Origin: Flaviflexus huanghaiensis
Lineage (GTDB): Bacteria; Actinomycetota; Actinomycetes; Actinomycetales; Actinomycetaceae
DNA: 64,000 bases
Reading direction: 5' to 3'
Assembly: GCF_014118685.1 (NCBI RefSeq)
Contig: NZ_JACFAK010000008.1
Span: forward strand, 1-64,000
Under the pieces are notes generated by a model. It saw nothing but the letters and a program-made list of their open reading frames with translations. It had not been told where the DNA came from and ran no database searches. This document shows, in pieces, positions 26,285 to 36,817 of this stretch (within the stretch, counting starts at the first letter, position 1; each line of letters opens with the position of its first letter). Made by a program: the position numbers and the translations under genes.

Positions 26285-27843
26285 ATAGCTTTGTGACCCC
26301 AGTCATCGACTGGGCCGCTCTCGCGCCAGTCATCATCGTCATGGGGGCCGCGGTCCTCGGAGTGATCATCGAGGCGTTCGCGCCTCGCGGTTCGCGCCGA
26401 CCGATCCAGGTGACGATCACGTTTGCCGCCCTTTCTGCGGCCCTTGTCGCAGTCGTATGGCGGTGGACCGAGGTTGAGGCCAGTGGTGCGCAGACCGTCG
26501 TTGGTGGGCAGCTCATCGAAGATCCCTTCACTCTCGCAGCCCAGGGTGTTGTCCTCATCTCGAGCTTGGTCGCCGCGTTCATCATCGCGGACCGGACCCA
26601 GACGAGGGAGGGCGCCTTCGCGGCGTCAGCCGCAGCCCGTCCGGGCTCACCCGAGGAACGTGAATTGACTCGGGCGGGCGTCGAACAGACCGAGGTGTAC
26701 CCGCTCGTCCTCTTCGCCGTCACGGGCATGATGGTGTTCCCCGCAGCGGGTGACCTGCTGACGCTGTTCATCGCACTCGAGGTGCTCTCGCTACCGCTCT
26801 ATGTTCTGTCAGCCATGGCGCGCAGGAAGAGGCTCATTTCCCAGGAAGCGGCACTCAAATACTTCCTGCTCGGGGCCTTCTCGTCAGCGTTCTTCCTCAT
26901 GGGCATTTCTCTGCTCTACGGCTTCTCCGGCTCGATCCGCTACTCCGAGGTCGCAGCTGCGACGACCGTGGCTGTCGGCATGGACTGGATGCTCATCGTC
27001 GGTATTGCGCTCGTCCTCATCGGACTGCTGTTCAAGGTGGGCGCTGTGCCGTTCCATTCGTGGACACCAGACGTCTACCAGGGCGCACCCACCCCGATAA
27101 CCGGTTTCATGGCGGCGGGAACCAAGGTCGCAGCCTTCGGGGCGATGGTCCGGTTCCTCTACGTCATCGCTCCTGGTATGGAGGCGGACCTGGAGATCCT
27201 CCTATGGACCGTCATCATCGCGACGATGATTGTCGGTACGGTTCTCGGTATCGTCCAAAAAGACATCAAGCGTATGCTTGCGTACTCCTCGATCGCGCAC
27301 GCGGGCTTTGTCCTCATCGCGGTCACCTCGTTCCAGGAGTCCGGTCTCAGCGCGACGCTCTTCTACCTGCTCGCCTACGGCGTGGCCACGGTCGGCGCCT
27401 TCGGCGTCGTCACTCTCGTGCGGGAGAAGGACTCGGCAGGGAATATCACGGGCGAGGCGACGTCGCTCGAGTCTTACGCGGGACTCGCGAAACGGAAGCC
27501 CGCCCTGGCTGTCGCGATGCTCATCTTCCTCCTGTCCTTCGCCGGCATACCGCTCACGGGCGGCTTCGTCGGGAAGTTCACTGCCTTCGTCGCTGGTATT
27601 GAGGGCGGGGCATGGCCGCTCGTCCTCATTGCTGTCCTCGCCTCAGCAGCAACCGCGTACTTCTACTTCAGGCTCGTCGTTCTTATGTTCTTCACCGAGC
27701 CTGACGACAGAACGACGGTCATCGCATCCGAAGGCATGACGCTTGTTGCTATTGCGCTTGCAGCGGTCGCGACGATTGCCCTCGGTGTCGTGCCCGGGCC
27801 GGTCTTGGAGTTCTTCGGGGAAGCGGCGGTACTGCTCCCGTGA
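26281..27843 (+). CDS. nuoN: NADH-quinone oxidoreductase subunit N
   Basis: Third antiporter-like subunit, 520 aa. Family signatures: LLTLFIALEVLSLPLYVLSAMARR with its Glu, FKVGAVPFHSWTPDVYQGAPTPITGFMAAGTKVAAF, and QKDIKRMLAYSSIAHAGF. A hydrophilic, charged loop of about 35 residues near position 105-140 (rich in Ala, Arg, Glu) interrupts the N-terminal helices, as in other actinobacterial NuoN. Last nuo gene; its stop overlaps the polyprenyl synthase start as GTGA. Confidence 0.96.
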   Translation: MNSFVTPVIDWAALAPVIIVMGAAVLGVIIEAFAPRGSRRPIQVTITFAALSAALVAVVWRWTEVEASGAQTVVGGQLIEDPFTLAAQGVVLISSLVAAFIIADRTQTREGAFAASAAARPGSPEERELTRAGVEQTEVYPLVLFAVTGMMVFPAAGDLLTLFIALEVLSLPLYVLSAMARRKRLISQEAALKYFLLGAFSSAFFLMGISLLYGFSGSIRYSEVAAATTVAVGMDWMLIVGIALVLIGLLFKVGAVPFHSWTPDVYQGAPTPITGFMAAGTKVAAFGAMVRFLYVIAPGMEADLEILLWTVIIATMIVGTVLGIVQKDIKRMLAYSSIAHAGFVLIAVTSFQESGLSATLFYLLAYGVATVGAFGVVTLVREKDSAGNITGEATSLESYAGLAKRKPALAVAMLIFLLSFAGIPLTGGFVGKFTAFVAGIEGGAWPLVLIAVLASAATAYFYFRLVVLMFFTEPDDRTTVIASEGMTLVAIALAAVATIALGVVPGPVLEFFGEAAVLLP

Positions 27844-28841
27844 TCACGGAACTCGCCAGCGCGACCGGTCGTCTCAACGACCGCCTGACGGCGCTTCTGG
27901 AGAATGTGGAAACACGCCTCCAGGAGGTCGTGCGCTCGCCCGAGCCGGATATCGACGAGCTGACGAAGCATCTGGCATCGGCAGGTGGCAAGCGCTTGCG
28001 CCCGGCCCTGTGTGGCCTCACGTCATTCCTCGGCCCCGACTCGGCGAACGAGGCGACGGAGATCTCCGCGACGGTGGTCGAGCTGACCCATTTGGCGACG
28101 CTCTACCACGATGACGTCATGGATGATGCTCCGATGAGGAGGGGAGTGGTCTCGGCGCAACAGCTCGCCGGGAACTCGGCTGCCATCCTCGCGGGCGATG
28201 TTCTCTTCGCGAAGGCGTCGGCCCTCGTCGCTGAACTTGGGCCTGAGGCGGTGAAGTTGCACGCGGTGACTTTCGAGCGTCTGTGCTTCGGCCAGCTCCG
28301 AGAAACCCTCGGCGCGCCGCACGACGTGAGTGCGCGCGACAACTATATTCACGTCCTCGCGGAGAAAACCGGTTCTCTCATTGCCGCTTCGGCGCGGTAC
28401 GGGGTGCTCTCCTCAAACGGGAGCCGCGAGCATGCGGATGCGGTCGCAGAGTTCGGAGAACGGGTCGGAGTCGCTTTCCAGCTCGCCGATGATGTCATCG
28501 ACATCATGTCGGACGGAGATGTCACCGGCAAGACGCCGGGCACGGACTTGCGCGAGGGTGTCGAGACAATGCCGATCCTCTTGCTCAGGGAGCGCGCTGC
28601 CGCTGGCGAGATCGACGAGGTCGGACAGCAGATCCTCGACCTTCTCGCGGGAGATATCAGAGATGACACAGTCGACGAATCTGTTGCTCTGCTGCGTGGC
28701 CATGACGTCATGGACGACGTGCGGGACCTCGCCCGCGAGTGGTCAGACTCCGCCATTGAGGTCCTCGACCCTATTCCCGATGGAGATGTCAAGAACGGTC
28801 TCACTGCGTTCGCGAGACTCATGGTTGACCGCATCAGCTGA
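27840..28841 (+). CDS. long-chain all-trans polyprenyl diphosphate synthase
   Basis: Makes the isoprenoid tail, most likely the menaquinone side chain. Both Asp-rich motifs are present: DDVMD in LYHDDVMDDAPMRRG and DDVID in FQLADDVIDIMSDGDVTGKTPG; GGKRLRPAL binds isopentenyl diphosphate. The residues four and five positions before the first motif are Thr and Ala, small side chains that in this family fit a long product (probably C40 or longer). 333 aa. The GTG overlaps the nuoN stop by four bases, so expression is coupled to complex I. Names in use for homologues include grcC, hepT and ispB. Confidence 0.9.
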   Translation: MITELASATGRLNDRLTALLENVETRLQEVVRSPEPDIDELTKHLASAGGKRLRPALCGLTSFLGPDSANEATEISATVVELTHLATLYHDDVMDDAPMRRGVVSAQQLAGNSAAILAGDVLFAKASALVAELGPEAVKLHAVTFERLCFGQLRETLGAPHDVSARDNYIHVLAEKTGSLIAASARYGVLSSNGSREHADAVAEFGERVGVAFQLADDVIDIMSDGDVTGKTPGTDLREGVETMPILLLRERAAAGEIDEVGQQILDLLAGDIRDDTVDESVALLRGHDVMDDVRDLAREWSDSAIEVLDPIPDGDVKNGLTAFARLMVDRIS

Positions 28842-28893
28842 CCGCTCAGCTGAGCGGTGAATATCCGCCCGGGTTCCGCACGGACTCGGGCGG
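28841..28893 (+). terminator. tandem hairpins ending the nuo operon
   Basis: Beginning at the last base of the stop codon is a perfect 18-bp palindrome (28841-28858, arm ACCGCTCAG). It is followed by a GC-rich hairpin with a 7-bp perfect stem (28865-28871 with 28887-28893), extended inward by a G-U and a G-C pair. There is no T-run. The arrangement of a palindrome plus a GC hairpin resembles the one after the HtrA gene. Confidence 0.6.
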
Positions 28894-28909
28894 GTCGTCG
28901 TCTAGCACG

Positions 28910-28915
28910 TACAAT
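28910..28915 (+). promoter_or_regulatory. -10 element of secA
   Basis: TACAAT lies 31 bases before the secA GTG at 28947 and downstream of the operon terminator, as expected for a separate secA promoter. The leader would be about 25 bases and includes the ribosome-binding site. No convincing -35 is visible. Confidence 0.4.
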
Positions 28916-28946
28916 AATTGACAGTTGTCGGACCCCAGGAGAGCAC

Positions 28947-31657
<2,711 letters not shown>

Positions 31658-31661
<4 letters not shown>

Positions 31662-32065
31662 ATGACGTCGAGGGCGTTGGCCCGCCATCGCCCTCGGTGT
31701 ATCTCCAACCTCACCGTGCACGCCCGCGGTCGATTGACGTCCCAGACGACGACCGCGGCCTCGCACACGAGTGGTGTGGGAAAACACGTGCGCGATGAAA
31801 TGACGCGTGCGGGCAGGCTAATTCGCTTGCCGCAGCGGGAGGCGATGCCTGCCCGCTGCGCGAGGGCCATGTAGATGTGCGGGGCGAGCCAGCGCTGAAG
31901 CTGTCGCACGGACCTGTGGCCGTTGAGAACCTCGACTGCGGCGGCGGCGATGGCGCGGACAATCGGGGTCGGGTCTGGCGGACCGCCCGGTGCGACTTTG
32001 ACGCGTCGCGTGGGCGCGTGAACGAAATCTGCCCGAGCTTCGGTTGCTGAAAGTGTGTCTGGCAA
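31658..32065 (-). CDS. Rv3235-like protein (DUF6459)
   Basis: 135-residue protein resembling the actinobacterial DUF6459/Rv3235 family, encoded near secA in many genomes. Conserved-looking features are [18 protein letters not shown] in the middle and the C-terminal [33 protein letters not shown]. No catalytic motif is visible and the function is unknown. The start is TTG at 32065 with GGAGG seven bases before it on the minus strand. The stop overlaps the end of convergent secA by four bases. Confidence 0.75.
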
Positions 32066-32152
32066 GGCCCCGCCTCCTGCGTACGATATCGCGTGAAATC
32101 GTGCGTCAGTGCACGATCTGAGACCTAACTACTACCATGACACTCATGGGAC

Positions 32153-32176
32153 CCATTCCGGTTATAACCGGAATGG
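32153..32176. repeat. perfect 24-bp palindrome
   Basis: A self-complementary site with half CCATTCCGGTTA and TTATAA-like centre, with no loop. It lies upstream of the DUF6459 gene (88 bases before its TTG) and ten bases beyond the terminator of the BldC-like gene. A loop-free palindrome with an AT-rich centre is more like a dimeric operator than a terminator, but no regulator can be named. Confidence 0.6.
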
Positions 32177-32186
32177 TGGAAAACAG

Positions 32187-32213
32187 GATGGGGTCACCGC
32201 CGGTGACCCCATC
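32187..32213 (-). terminator. intrinsic terminator of the BldC-like gene
   Basis: Perfect 13-bp arms (32187-32199 and 32201-32213) around one base. On the minus strand the hairpin follows the stop of the BldC-like gene by 13 bases and is followed by CTGTTTTCC, giving a short U-run. It is one of the few terminators in the window with a U-rich tail. Confidence 0.8.
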
Positions 32214-32226
32214 TGTCGATTGTCAA

Positions 32227-32433
32227 CTACTCCTGACCTTGCACGCGTCTCCTGGTCGCCTCGTAGCCTTCCTCAATATACTTTTCTAGGACGGTCTGCT
32301 CGATGCGCCACTGCCCGCGCCCACCAACCTGGATGGCGGGCAACGTGCCAGAGTGGATAAGGGATCGGACCTGAGCCGTCGAAACGTTGAGGGTTTCAGC
32401 GACATCGGCAATCGTCATAAATTTTGTGGCCAT
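32227..32433 (-). CDS. BldC-like helix-turn-helix regulator
   Basis: 68-residue DNA-binding protein of the excisionase/MerR-like HTH type. The segment MTIADVAETLNVSTAQVRSLIHSGTLPAIQVGGRGQWR is a complete winged HTH, with VLEKYIEEGYEATRR as the following helix. The size and layout match Streptomyces BldC and its actinobacterial relatives, which control development or stress genes. ATG start with GGAG upstream. The divergent gene is DUF6912, and the shared upstream region carries two GTAC-N3-GTAC sites that may be its operators. Confidence 0.85.
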   Translation of the reverse strand: MATKFMTIADVAETLNVSTAQVRSLIHSGTLPAIQVGGRGQWRIEQTVLEKYIEEGYEATRRRVQGQE

Positions 32434-32663
32434 AATATGCGATCTCCGCTTCGGGACCCCGTACTGAGTACGGAGTCATGATGGTCTGCGACGCTGGTGA
32501 ATCGGGCGACTTACCAGTCGACAGTCGCAGGCCCAACAGTACATCTTGTTACTATCGGAGTACATTGTACGGCATACCGCTTTCAGGTAGATTCAAGCCT
32601 CCTCGGCGCCGTACACCAAGGTGCGATGGCCTTATGGGGCGGATGAGGGCGATGGAGAGAGCT
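32434..32663. promoter_or_regulatory. divergent control region with GTAC-N3-GTAC sites
   Basis: 230 bases without a gene between the BldC-like and DUF6912 starts. Two copies of GTAC-N3-GTAC, each followed by GG, lie at 32461-32471 (spacer TGA) and 32560-32570 (spacer ATT), with a further GTAC half at 32539-32542. The first is the core of a 15-bp inverted repeat (32459-32473), 26 bases before the BldC-like ATG. I see no convincing promoter pair. Confidence 0.5.
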
Positions 32664-33107
32664 GTGCGGATTTTCTTCACAATGTCACATAGTGGGCTGA
32701 ACGAGGACATTCTCGATGTTCCGCTCGCCCACGCGGTGACAGATCAGTTGCGTGCGGCGTTCCCGGACGAAGACGAAGAGGAGCTGGACATGATCGCCCA
32801 GCTCGCTGCGGCCGACGATAGCATCGCAGTCATTGGTCACGAACCGTTCCGCATTGTCGCTGCGGCGGACGCGGAGGCGACCTACGTCGGTACCGACGCC
32901 TACCCGTCACTCGTCAGGCCACACCATCCCATCACGTGGGAGGATATTGCCGCGATTTTTGTCGACGAAGAGTCCGCGGCCGAGGATGTTCTCGCCGCGC
33001 GACGAGGCGATGCGGAGGCATTCGACAGATGTGCTGAGTGGGATTTGCTCTGGTATGACCCGAGCGAGCGAGCACAACTCGCCAAGGAGCTACGCGGCCG
33101 CCTCTGA
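32664..33107 (+). CDS. DUF6912 family protein
   Basis: About 147-residue acidic protein resembling the actinobacterial DUF6912 family: an N-terminal beta strand (VRIFFTM), a DEDEEELDMIAQLAAADDS helix, VRPHHPITWEDIAAIFVDEESAAEDVLAARRGD, and the C-terminal AEWDLLWYDPSERAQL motif. The function is unknown. The frame opens far upstream, but that part is Arg/Pro-rich and not family-like. I choose the GTG at 32664 because GGAGAG lies four bases before it. An ATG at 32652 is the nearest alternative. Converges on hisN with 16 bases between. Confidence 0.7.
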   Translation: MRIFFTMSHSGLNEDILDVPLAHAVTDQLRAAFPDEDEEELDMIAQLAAADDSIAVIGHEPFRIVAAADAEATYVGTDAYPSLVRPHHPITWEDIAAIFVDEESAAEDVLAARRGDAEAFDRCAEWDLLWYDPSERAQLAKELRGRL

Positions 33108-33123
33108 TGGTGTGCCGGGCCTG

Positions 33124-33939
33124 CTAGAGAGTTTCTGGCCCGTCTGAGACCGAATTGAGGATAGCGAGAGCCTCCTCGTGTAGCGGACCGTTCGTGGCGA
33201 AGGCGTTTCCGTCCCACGGTCCCGGGTCACCCGTGACGGATGTGAACATGCCGCCGGCTTCGGTGACGATGGGGACAAGAGCAGCCATGTCATACAGCTC
33301 CAGCTCGGGTTCGCAGGCGATGTCGACCGCGCCTTCAGCAAGTAGCATGTAGGACCAGAAGTCGCCATAGGCGCGAGTCCGCCACGCTTCTTGTGCGAGG
33401 CGGAGAAATCCGCGTAGCTGGCCGCGCGCCGCCCACCCATCCATCGACGAGTACGACAGCGACGCATCGGAAACGCGTTCGACGTCGGAGACACGAATCT
33501 GCTTCGCGTTGGCCCAGCTTCGTCCAGTGAAAGCCCCGAGGCCCTTGCCCGCCCACCAGCGCCTGTGAAGGGCAGGAGCGGAGACGATTCCCATGACGAT
33601 CTCGCCGTCCTCTTCCAGCGCGAGCAGGGTTGCCCACACCGGCACGCCGCGCATGAAGTTTCTTGTTCCATCGATCGGGTCAATGATCCATCGGCGGGAG
33701 GCGGAGCCAGTCTCGCCTTCCTCTTCGCCGAGGATTGCGTCGCGGGAACGGGACCTGGACAGCATCGAACGGATCCGTTGCTCGGCAGCGACGTCAGCGT
33801 CGGTAACCTCCGTGTTGTCCCGTTTTGTGCGCACCTGCAAATCCTGTGCCTGGAAGCGTGGGAGCGTGATCGCGTCAACCTGGTCGATGATCGAGGAGGC
33901 GAAGTTGAGATCGTCGCCGAGGCGTGTAAGAGACTGCAT
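33124..33939 (-). CDS. hisN: histidinol-phosphatase, inositol monophosphatase family
   Basis: Mg-dependent phosphatase of the IMPase superfamily. The metal-binding motifs are visible: EEEGE (about residues 71-75), WIIDPIDGTRNFMRG (about 84-98) and the C-terminal YDMAALVPIVTEAGG. 271 aa. Assignment as the last-but-one histidine-pathway enzyme HisN rests on similarity to the actinobacterial HisN group and on its place after rsgA-aroA, which is conserved. The ATG has no ribosome-binding site; TAAGCT ends six bases upstream, which suggests a leaderless message and its own promoter in the 42-base gap after rsgA. Confidence 0.85.
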   Translation of the reverse strand: MQSLTRLGDDLNFASSIIDQVDAITLPRFQAQDLQVRTKRDNTEVTDADVAAEQRIRSMLSRSRSRDAILGEEEGETGSASRRWIIDPIDGTRNFMRGVPVWATLLALEEDGEIVMGIVSAPALHRRWWAGKGLGAFTGRSWANAKQIRVSDVERVSDASLSYSSMDGWAARGQLRGFLRLAQEAWRTRAYGDFWSYMLLAEGAVDIACEPELELYDMAALVPIVTEAGGMFTSVTGDPGPWDGNAFATNGPLHEEALAILNSVSDGPETL

Positions 33940-33945
33940 GCCCCA

Positions 33946-33951
33946 AGCTTA
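33946..33951 (-). promoter_or_regulatory. -10 element of hisN
   Basis: TAAGCT on the minus strand ends six bases before the hisN ATG at 33939. There is no ribosome-binding site. Spacing is the same as at several other genes in the window. Confidence 0.35.
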
Positions 33952-33981
33952 GGCCACGACGAAGCGGGCCCGGCGCGGTGC

Positions 33982-34992
33982 TCAGAACTGTTCAGCGCTG
34001 TGGCGAGCTTCGAGGAGCCGGCGAAACGACTCCACTCGGGCGGCCGTGGGGCCGGTTGCCTGATCGAGCCCGCACTCAGGCTCACTGGCCGCGTGCGTGC
34101 ATCCGCGTGGACAATCGCGAGCGAGTTCGAGAAGGTCGGGGAATGCCTCGAGGAGCGTGTCGGGCGCGACGTGAGCGAGACCAAACGAGCGCACGCCAGG
34201 AGTGTCGATGATGATTCCGCCTCCCGGTAGGTCGAAGGCAATGGCGGAGGACGACGTGTGTCTGCCGCGGCCGGTCACGGCATTGACTTCTCCCGTGGCG
34301 CGGTCAGCGTGGGGGACGAGGGCGTTTATGAGGGTAGATTTGCCGACCCCCGAATGTCCGATAAGGACGGAAATGTGCCCGGCAACGTCGCGTGCGACGT
34401 CGTCAACTCCTCGTGTATCGCCCGTTTCCTCATCGATTGTCGTGATGATGACGCGCAGGTCAAGATCCGAGTACTGGCTGAGCAGGGGGCTAGGGTCCGC
34501 CAGGTCTGCCTTCGTGAGGACGAGAATCGGCTCCATTTTCGCGTCATAAGCGGCGACGAGGCAACGGTCAATCATACCGGTGCGCGGCTCGGGATGAGAG
34601 AGCGCGGTGATGATGAGGAGCTGATCGGCATTGGCGACGATGACGCGCTCCGTACCTGCTGCCTCGCCCTCCTCGGCGGTCCTCCGCAGTGCTGAAGATC
34701 GTTCGAGAACCTCGACGATACGGGCAAGAGTGTCCTTGCGGCCGGACGTGTCGCCGACGACCTTGACGTGGTCACCGACGACGATCGACCCGCGACCCAG
34801 CTCCCTGGCTTTGATGGCAACAACGCTTGCGTCAGCGTCGTCCATGACGAGATGGTAGCGGCCCCTGTCGACGCGATAGACGCGGGCGGTCAGGGCATCC
34901 TCATAGTCGGGACGAATCTTCGTTCGGGGGCGGGAGCCGCGCCTTCCGGGCCGGACCCGCACCCGAGGATCATCAGTTCCCGTGTCCCTCAT
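33982..34992 (-). CDS. rsgA: ribosome small subunit-dependent GTPase A
   Basis: Circularly permuted GTPase that helps 30S subunit maturation. An N-terminal OB-fold (about 20-90) precedes the G4 motif LVLTKADLADP, then the P-loop GHSGVGKSTLINAL and G3 DTPGVRSFGL, and a C-terminal zinc knuckle C-x3-C-x-H-x6-C (CPRGCTHAASEPEC). An in-frame ATG at 35010 exists, but I use 34992 because its ATG overlaps the aroA stop as ATGA; the product is 336 aa. Confidence 0.93.
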   Translation of the reverse strand: MRDTGTDDPRVRVRPGRRGSRPRTKIRPDYEDALTARVYRVDRGRYHLVMDDADASVVAIKARELGRGSIVVGDHVKVVGDTSGRKDTLARIVEVLERSSALRRTAEEGEAAGTERVIVANADQLLIITALSHPEPRTGMIDRCLVAAYDAKMEPILVLTKADLADPSPLLSQYSDLDLRVIITTIDEETGDTRGVDDVARDVAGHISVLIGHSGVGKSTLINALVPHADRATGEVNAVTGRGRHTSSSAIAFDLPGGGIIIDTPGVRSFGLAHVAPDTLLEAFPDLLELARDCPRGCTHAASEPECGLDQATGPTAARVESFRRLLEARHSAEQF

Positions 34993-36272
34993 CGCACGAG
35001 AGCTTCCCACATGAGAGGGAAATCAGGCATCGTTTTCGACGTGCATCCGATATCAAGGACCGAAACACCTGGCACTGCGAGACCGATGATCGCCCCGAAC
35101 GTCGCCATCCTGTGGTCTTCGTAGGAGTCGATGATCCCGCCACGGAGCGGTGCCGGCTCGATCAGCAGACCGTCACGGGTCTCGACGCATGCTCCCCCTA
35201 GTTTTGTGATCTCCGAGGCGATCGCCGCGAGCCGGTCCGTTTCGTGCCCTCGCAGGTGGGCAATCCCCGACAGTCGTGAGGGAGAATCTGCCAGCGCAGC
35301 CAGTGCCGCAACGGTCGGCGTCAACTCGCCCGCCTCGTGCAGACTGATGTCAATTCCCGTGATCGTCTCGGGGCCCGTCACCGTTAGGACGCCGTCGCGA
35401 AGCTCGGTCCTCGCCCCCATCGCCTCGAGAATTGGAATGATGTGGGCGCCAGCCTGGGTCGTGGTCGACGGCCATCGAGGGATCTCCACCTTCCCCGAGG
35501 TCGCGACAGCGGCGGCGAGGAATGCCGTCGCGTTCGACAAGTCGGGCTCGACGGTGACCGTGCCGGGTCGCAGCGGGCGCGGAGCGACGCGCCACGTCGG
35601 CCGATGGCCGAGGCTCTCGTCAATGTCGGCACCAGCGGCCCGCAGAGCTTCGGCCGTCATCGTCACATGGGGGAGGGACGGGACAGGGCCGCCCTCGTGG
35701 GTGATCGTCAGCCCCTCAGGCAGATGAGGCGCGAGAAGCAGGAGCGCTGAAATAAACTGCGACGAGCCGGAGGCATCGACCGTGACCGAGTTGCCCGTTG
35801 CAGGTCCCCGCACCGTCAGCGGTAGCGTGCGTCCCATAGGACCATCGCCAGCTTCAATCGCGACCCCGAGTTGTTCGAGTGCGTCAAGCAGAGGCCCGAT
35901 AGGACGCCGATACATCGCGTCGTCACCATCAAAGCTCACAGGTCCGTCTGCCAGGGAAGCGATAGCGGCGAGGAACCTGAAAACGGTGCCAGCGAGGCCG
36001 ACATCAATGTGTGCAGCGCTGAGTCGCCCAGGTGTGATGACGAGGTCGTCCTCATCGTTGTCGATGCGCACGCCCATCGAGCGCAGTGCCGACATCATGA
36101 GGTCCGTGTCTCGTGAGCGCAGTGCGCCCACGAGCCGTGACGGTTCGTCGGCAAGTGCAGCGATGATGAGATGTCGGGCGGTGAGAGATTTCGAACTTGG
36201 AACATTGACACGACCAACGACCGGCGCGCTTGCATGCGGCGCCGGCCAGGGGTCGGGAAACTTATGTGTCAG
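34989..36272 (-). CDS. aroA: 3-phosphoshikimate 1-carboxyvinyltransferase (EPSP synthase), CTG start
   Basis: Shikimate-pathway enzyme. A call from the first ATG/GTG/TTG (GTG at 36131) would drop the N-terminus and its substrate-binding lysine. The frame is open back to a stop at 36294-36296 and encodes HKFPDPWPAPHAS, then VVGRVNVPSSKSLTARHLI, which aligns with EPSP synthase N-termini. No ATG, GTG or TTG occurs in that part. The only near-cognate start is CTG at 36272, which overlaps the upstream TGA as CTGA and follows AAAAGG at 7-base spacing. This gives 427 aa, the usual length. Also seen: GSSQFISALLL, the SLGHRPTW region, and the C-terminal DSYEDHRMATFGAI. The PGSKS loop reads PSSKS. Confidence 0.9.
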   Translation of the reverse strand: MTHKFPDPWPAPHASAPVVGRVNVPSSKSLTARHLIIAALADEPSRLVGALRSRDTDLMMSALRSMGVRIDNDEDDLVITPGRLSAAHIDVGLAGTVFRFLAAIASLADGPVSFDGDDAMYRRPIGPLLDALEQLGVAIEAGDGPMGRTLPLTVRGPATGNSVTVDASGSSQFISALLLLAPHLPEGLTITHEGGPVPSLPHVTMTAEALRAAGADIDESLGHRPTWRVAPRPLRPGTVTVEPDLSNATAFLAAAVATSGKVEIPRWPSTTTQAGAHIIPILEAMGARTELRDGVLTVTGPETITGIDISLHEAGELTPTVAALAALADSPSRLSGIAHLRGHETDRLAAIASEITKLGGACVETRDGLLIEPAPLRGGIIDSYEDHRMATFGAIIGLAVPGVSVLDIGCTSKTMPDFPLMWEALVR

Positions 36273-36817
36273 GACTTTGCCTTTTCTTTGGCTTTAGCGA
36301 TCTTCTCCGACAGTTTAGCCTTTTGAGCCTCGAGTTCGGCTTCGTAGCGGTCGGCGAGGACGCTCAGGTCCTCCTTGTGGGAGCGATGGTGCTGGAGACG
36401 CCATCCGAGGGACGGCTTTCCTCGGCGGTCGCCGGCAGCGACGAGCGCTCCACCAACGAGGCCCGCGGACGCTGCGAGGCCGGCCATGTGCTTTTTCCGC
36501 TCCTCGCCACTACTGAGCCACACGGGGTTTCGGACAGCGGCAAGAGCCATTTCTGTCTTGGCGAGCACGAGCGCCGATAGCCGGGGCTTCTTGCCAAGAG
36601 CCATGCAGACACCGGCGACAATGCGGACTCCGCCGAGGGCACGGGTGGCCTTGGTGACGGTGCCCTCCGACAGCGGTCCGACTCCCATCTGTTCAAGAGT
36701 TGGGTTGATGCGCTCAACGGCATCGACGTGCTTGTCGGGGTGCCGAACTGCATCGACACCGGAGAGGACGAATGGGACAGCGAGGAGAGGCCGTGCGAGG
36801 CCTGTGATAATGCTCAT
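36269..36817 (-). CDS. DoxX family membrane protein
   Basis: Four-helix DoxX-like protein. The N-terminal helix ARPLLAVPFVLSGVDAVRHPDKH is typical, followed by ALGGVRIVAGVCMALGKKPRLSALVLA and GLAASAGLVGGALVAAG. The C-terminal 50 residues form a charged, Lys/Glu-rich coiled-coil-like tail ending AKAKEKAKS. The function is unknown in this branch; other DoxX proteins link to redox balance. I choose the ATG at 36817 (182 aa), since the conserved part begins there and a TATTGA hexamer lies just upstream. An ATG at 36841 would add eight residues. Its TGA overlaps the proposed CTG start of aroA. Confidence 0.82.
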   Translation of the reverse strand: MSIITGLARPLLAVPFVLSGVDAVRHPDKHVDAVERINPTLEQMGVGPLSEGTVTKATRALGGVRIVAGVCMALGKKPRLSALVLAKTEMALAAVRNPVWLSSGEERKKHMAGLAASAGLVGGALVAAGDRRGKPSLGWRLQHHRSHKEDLSVLADRYEAELEAQKAKLSEKIAKAKEKAKS

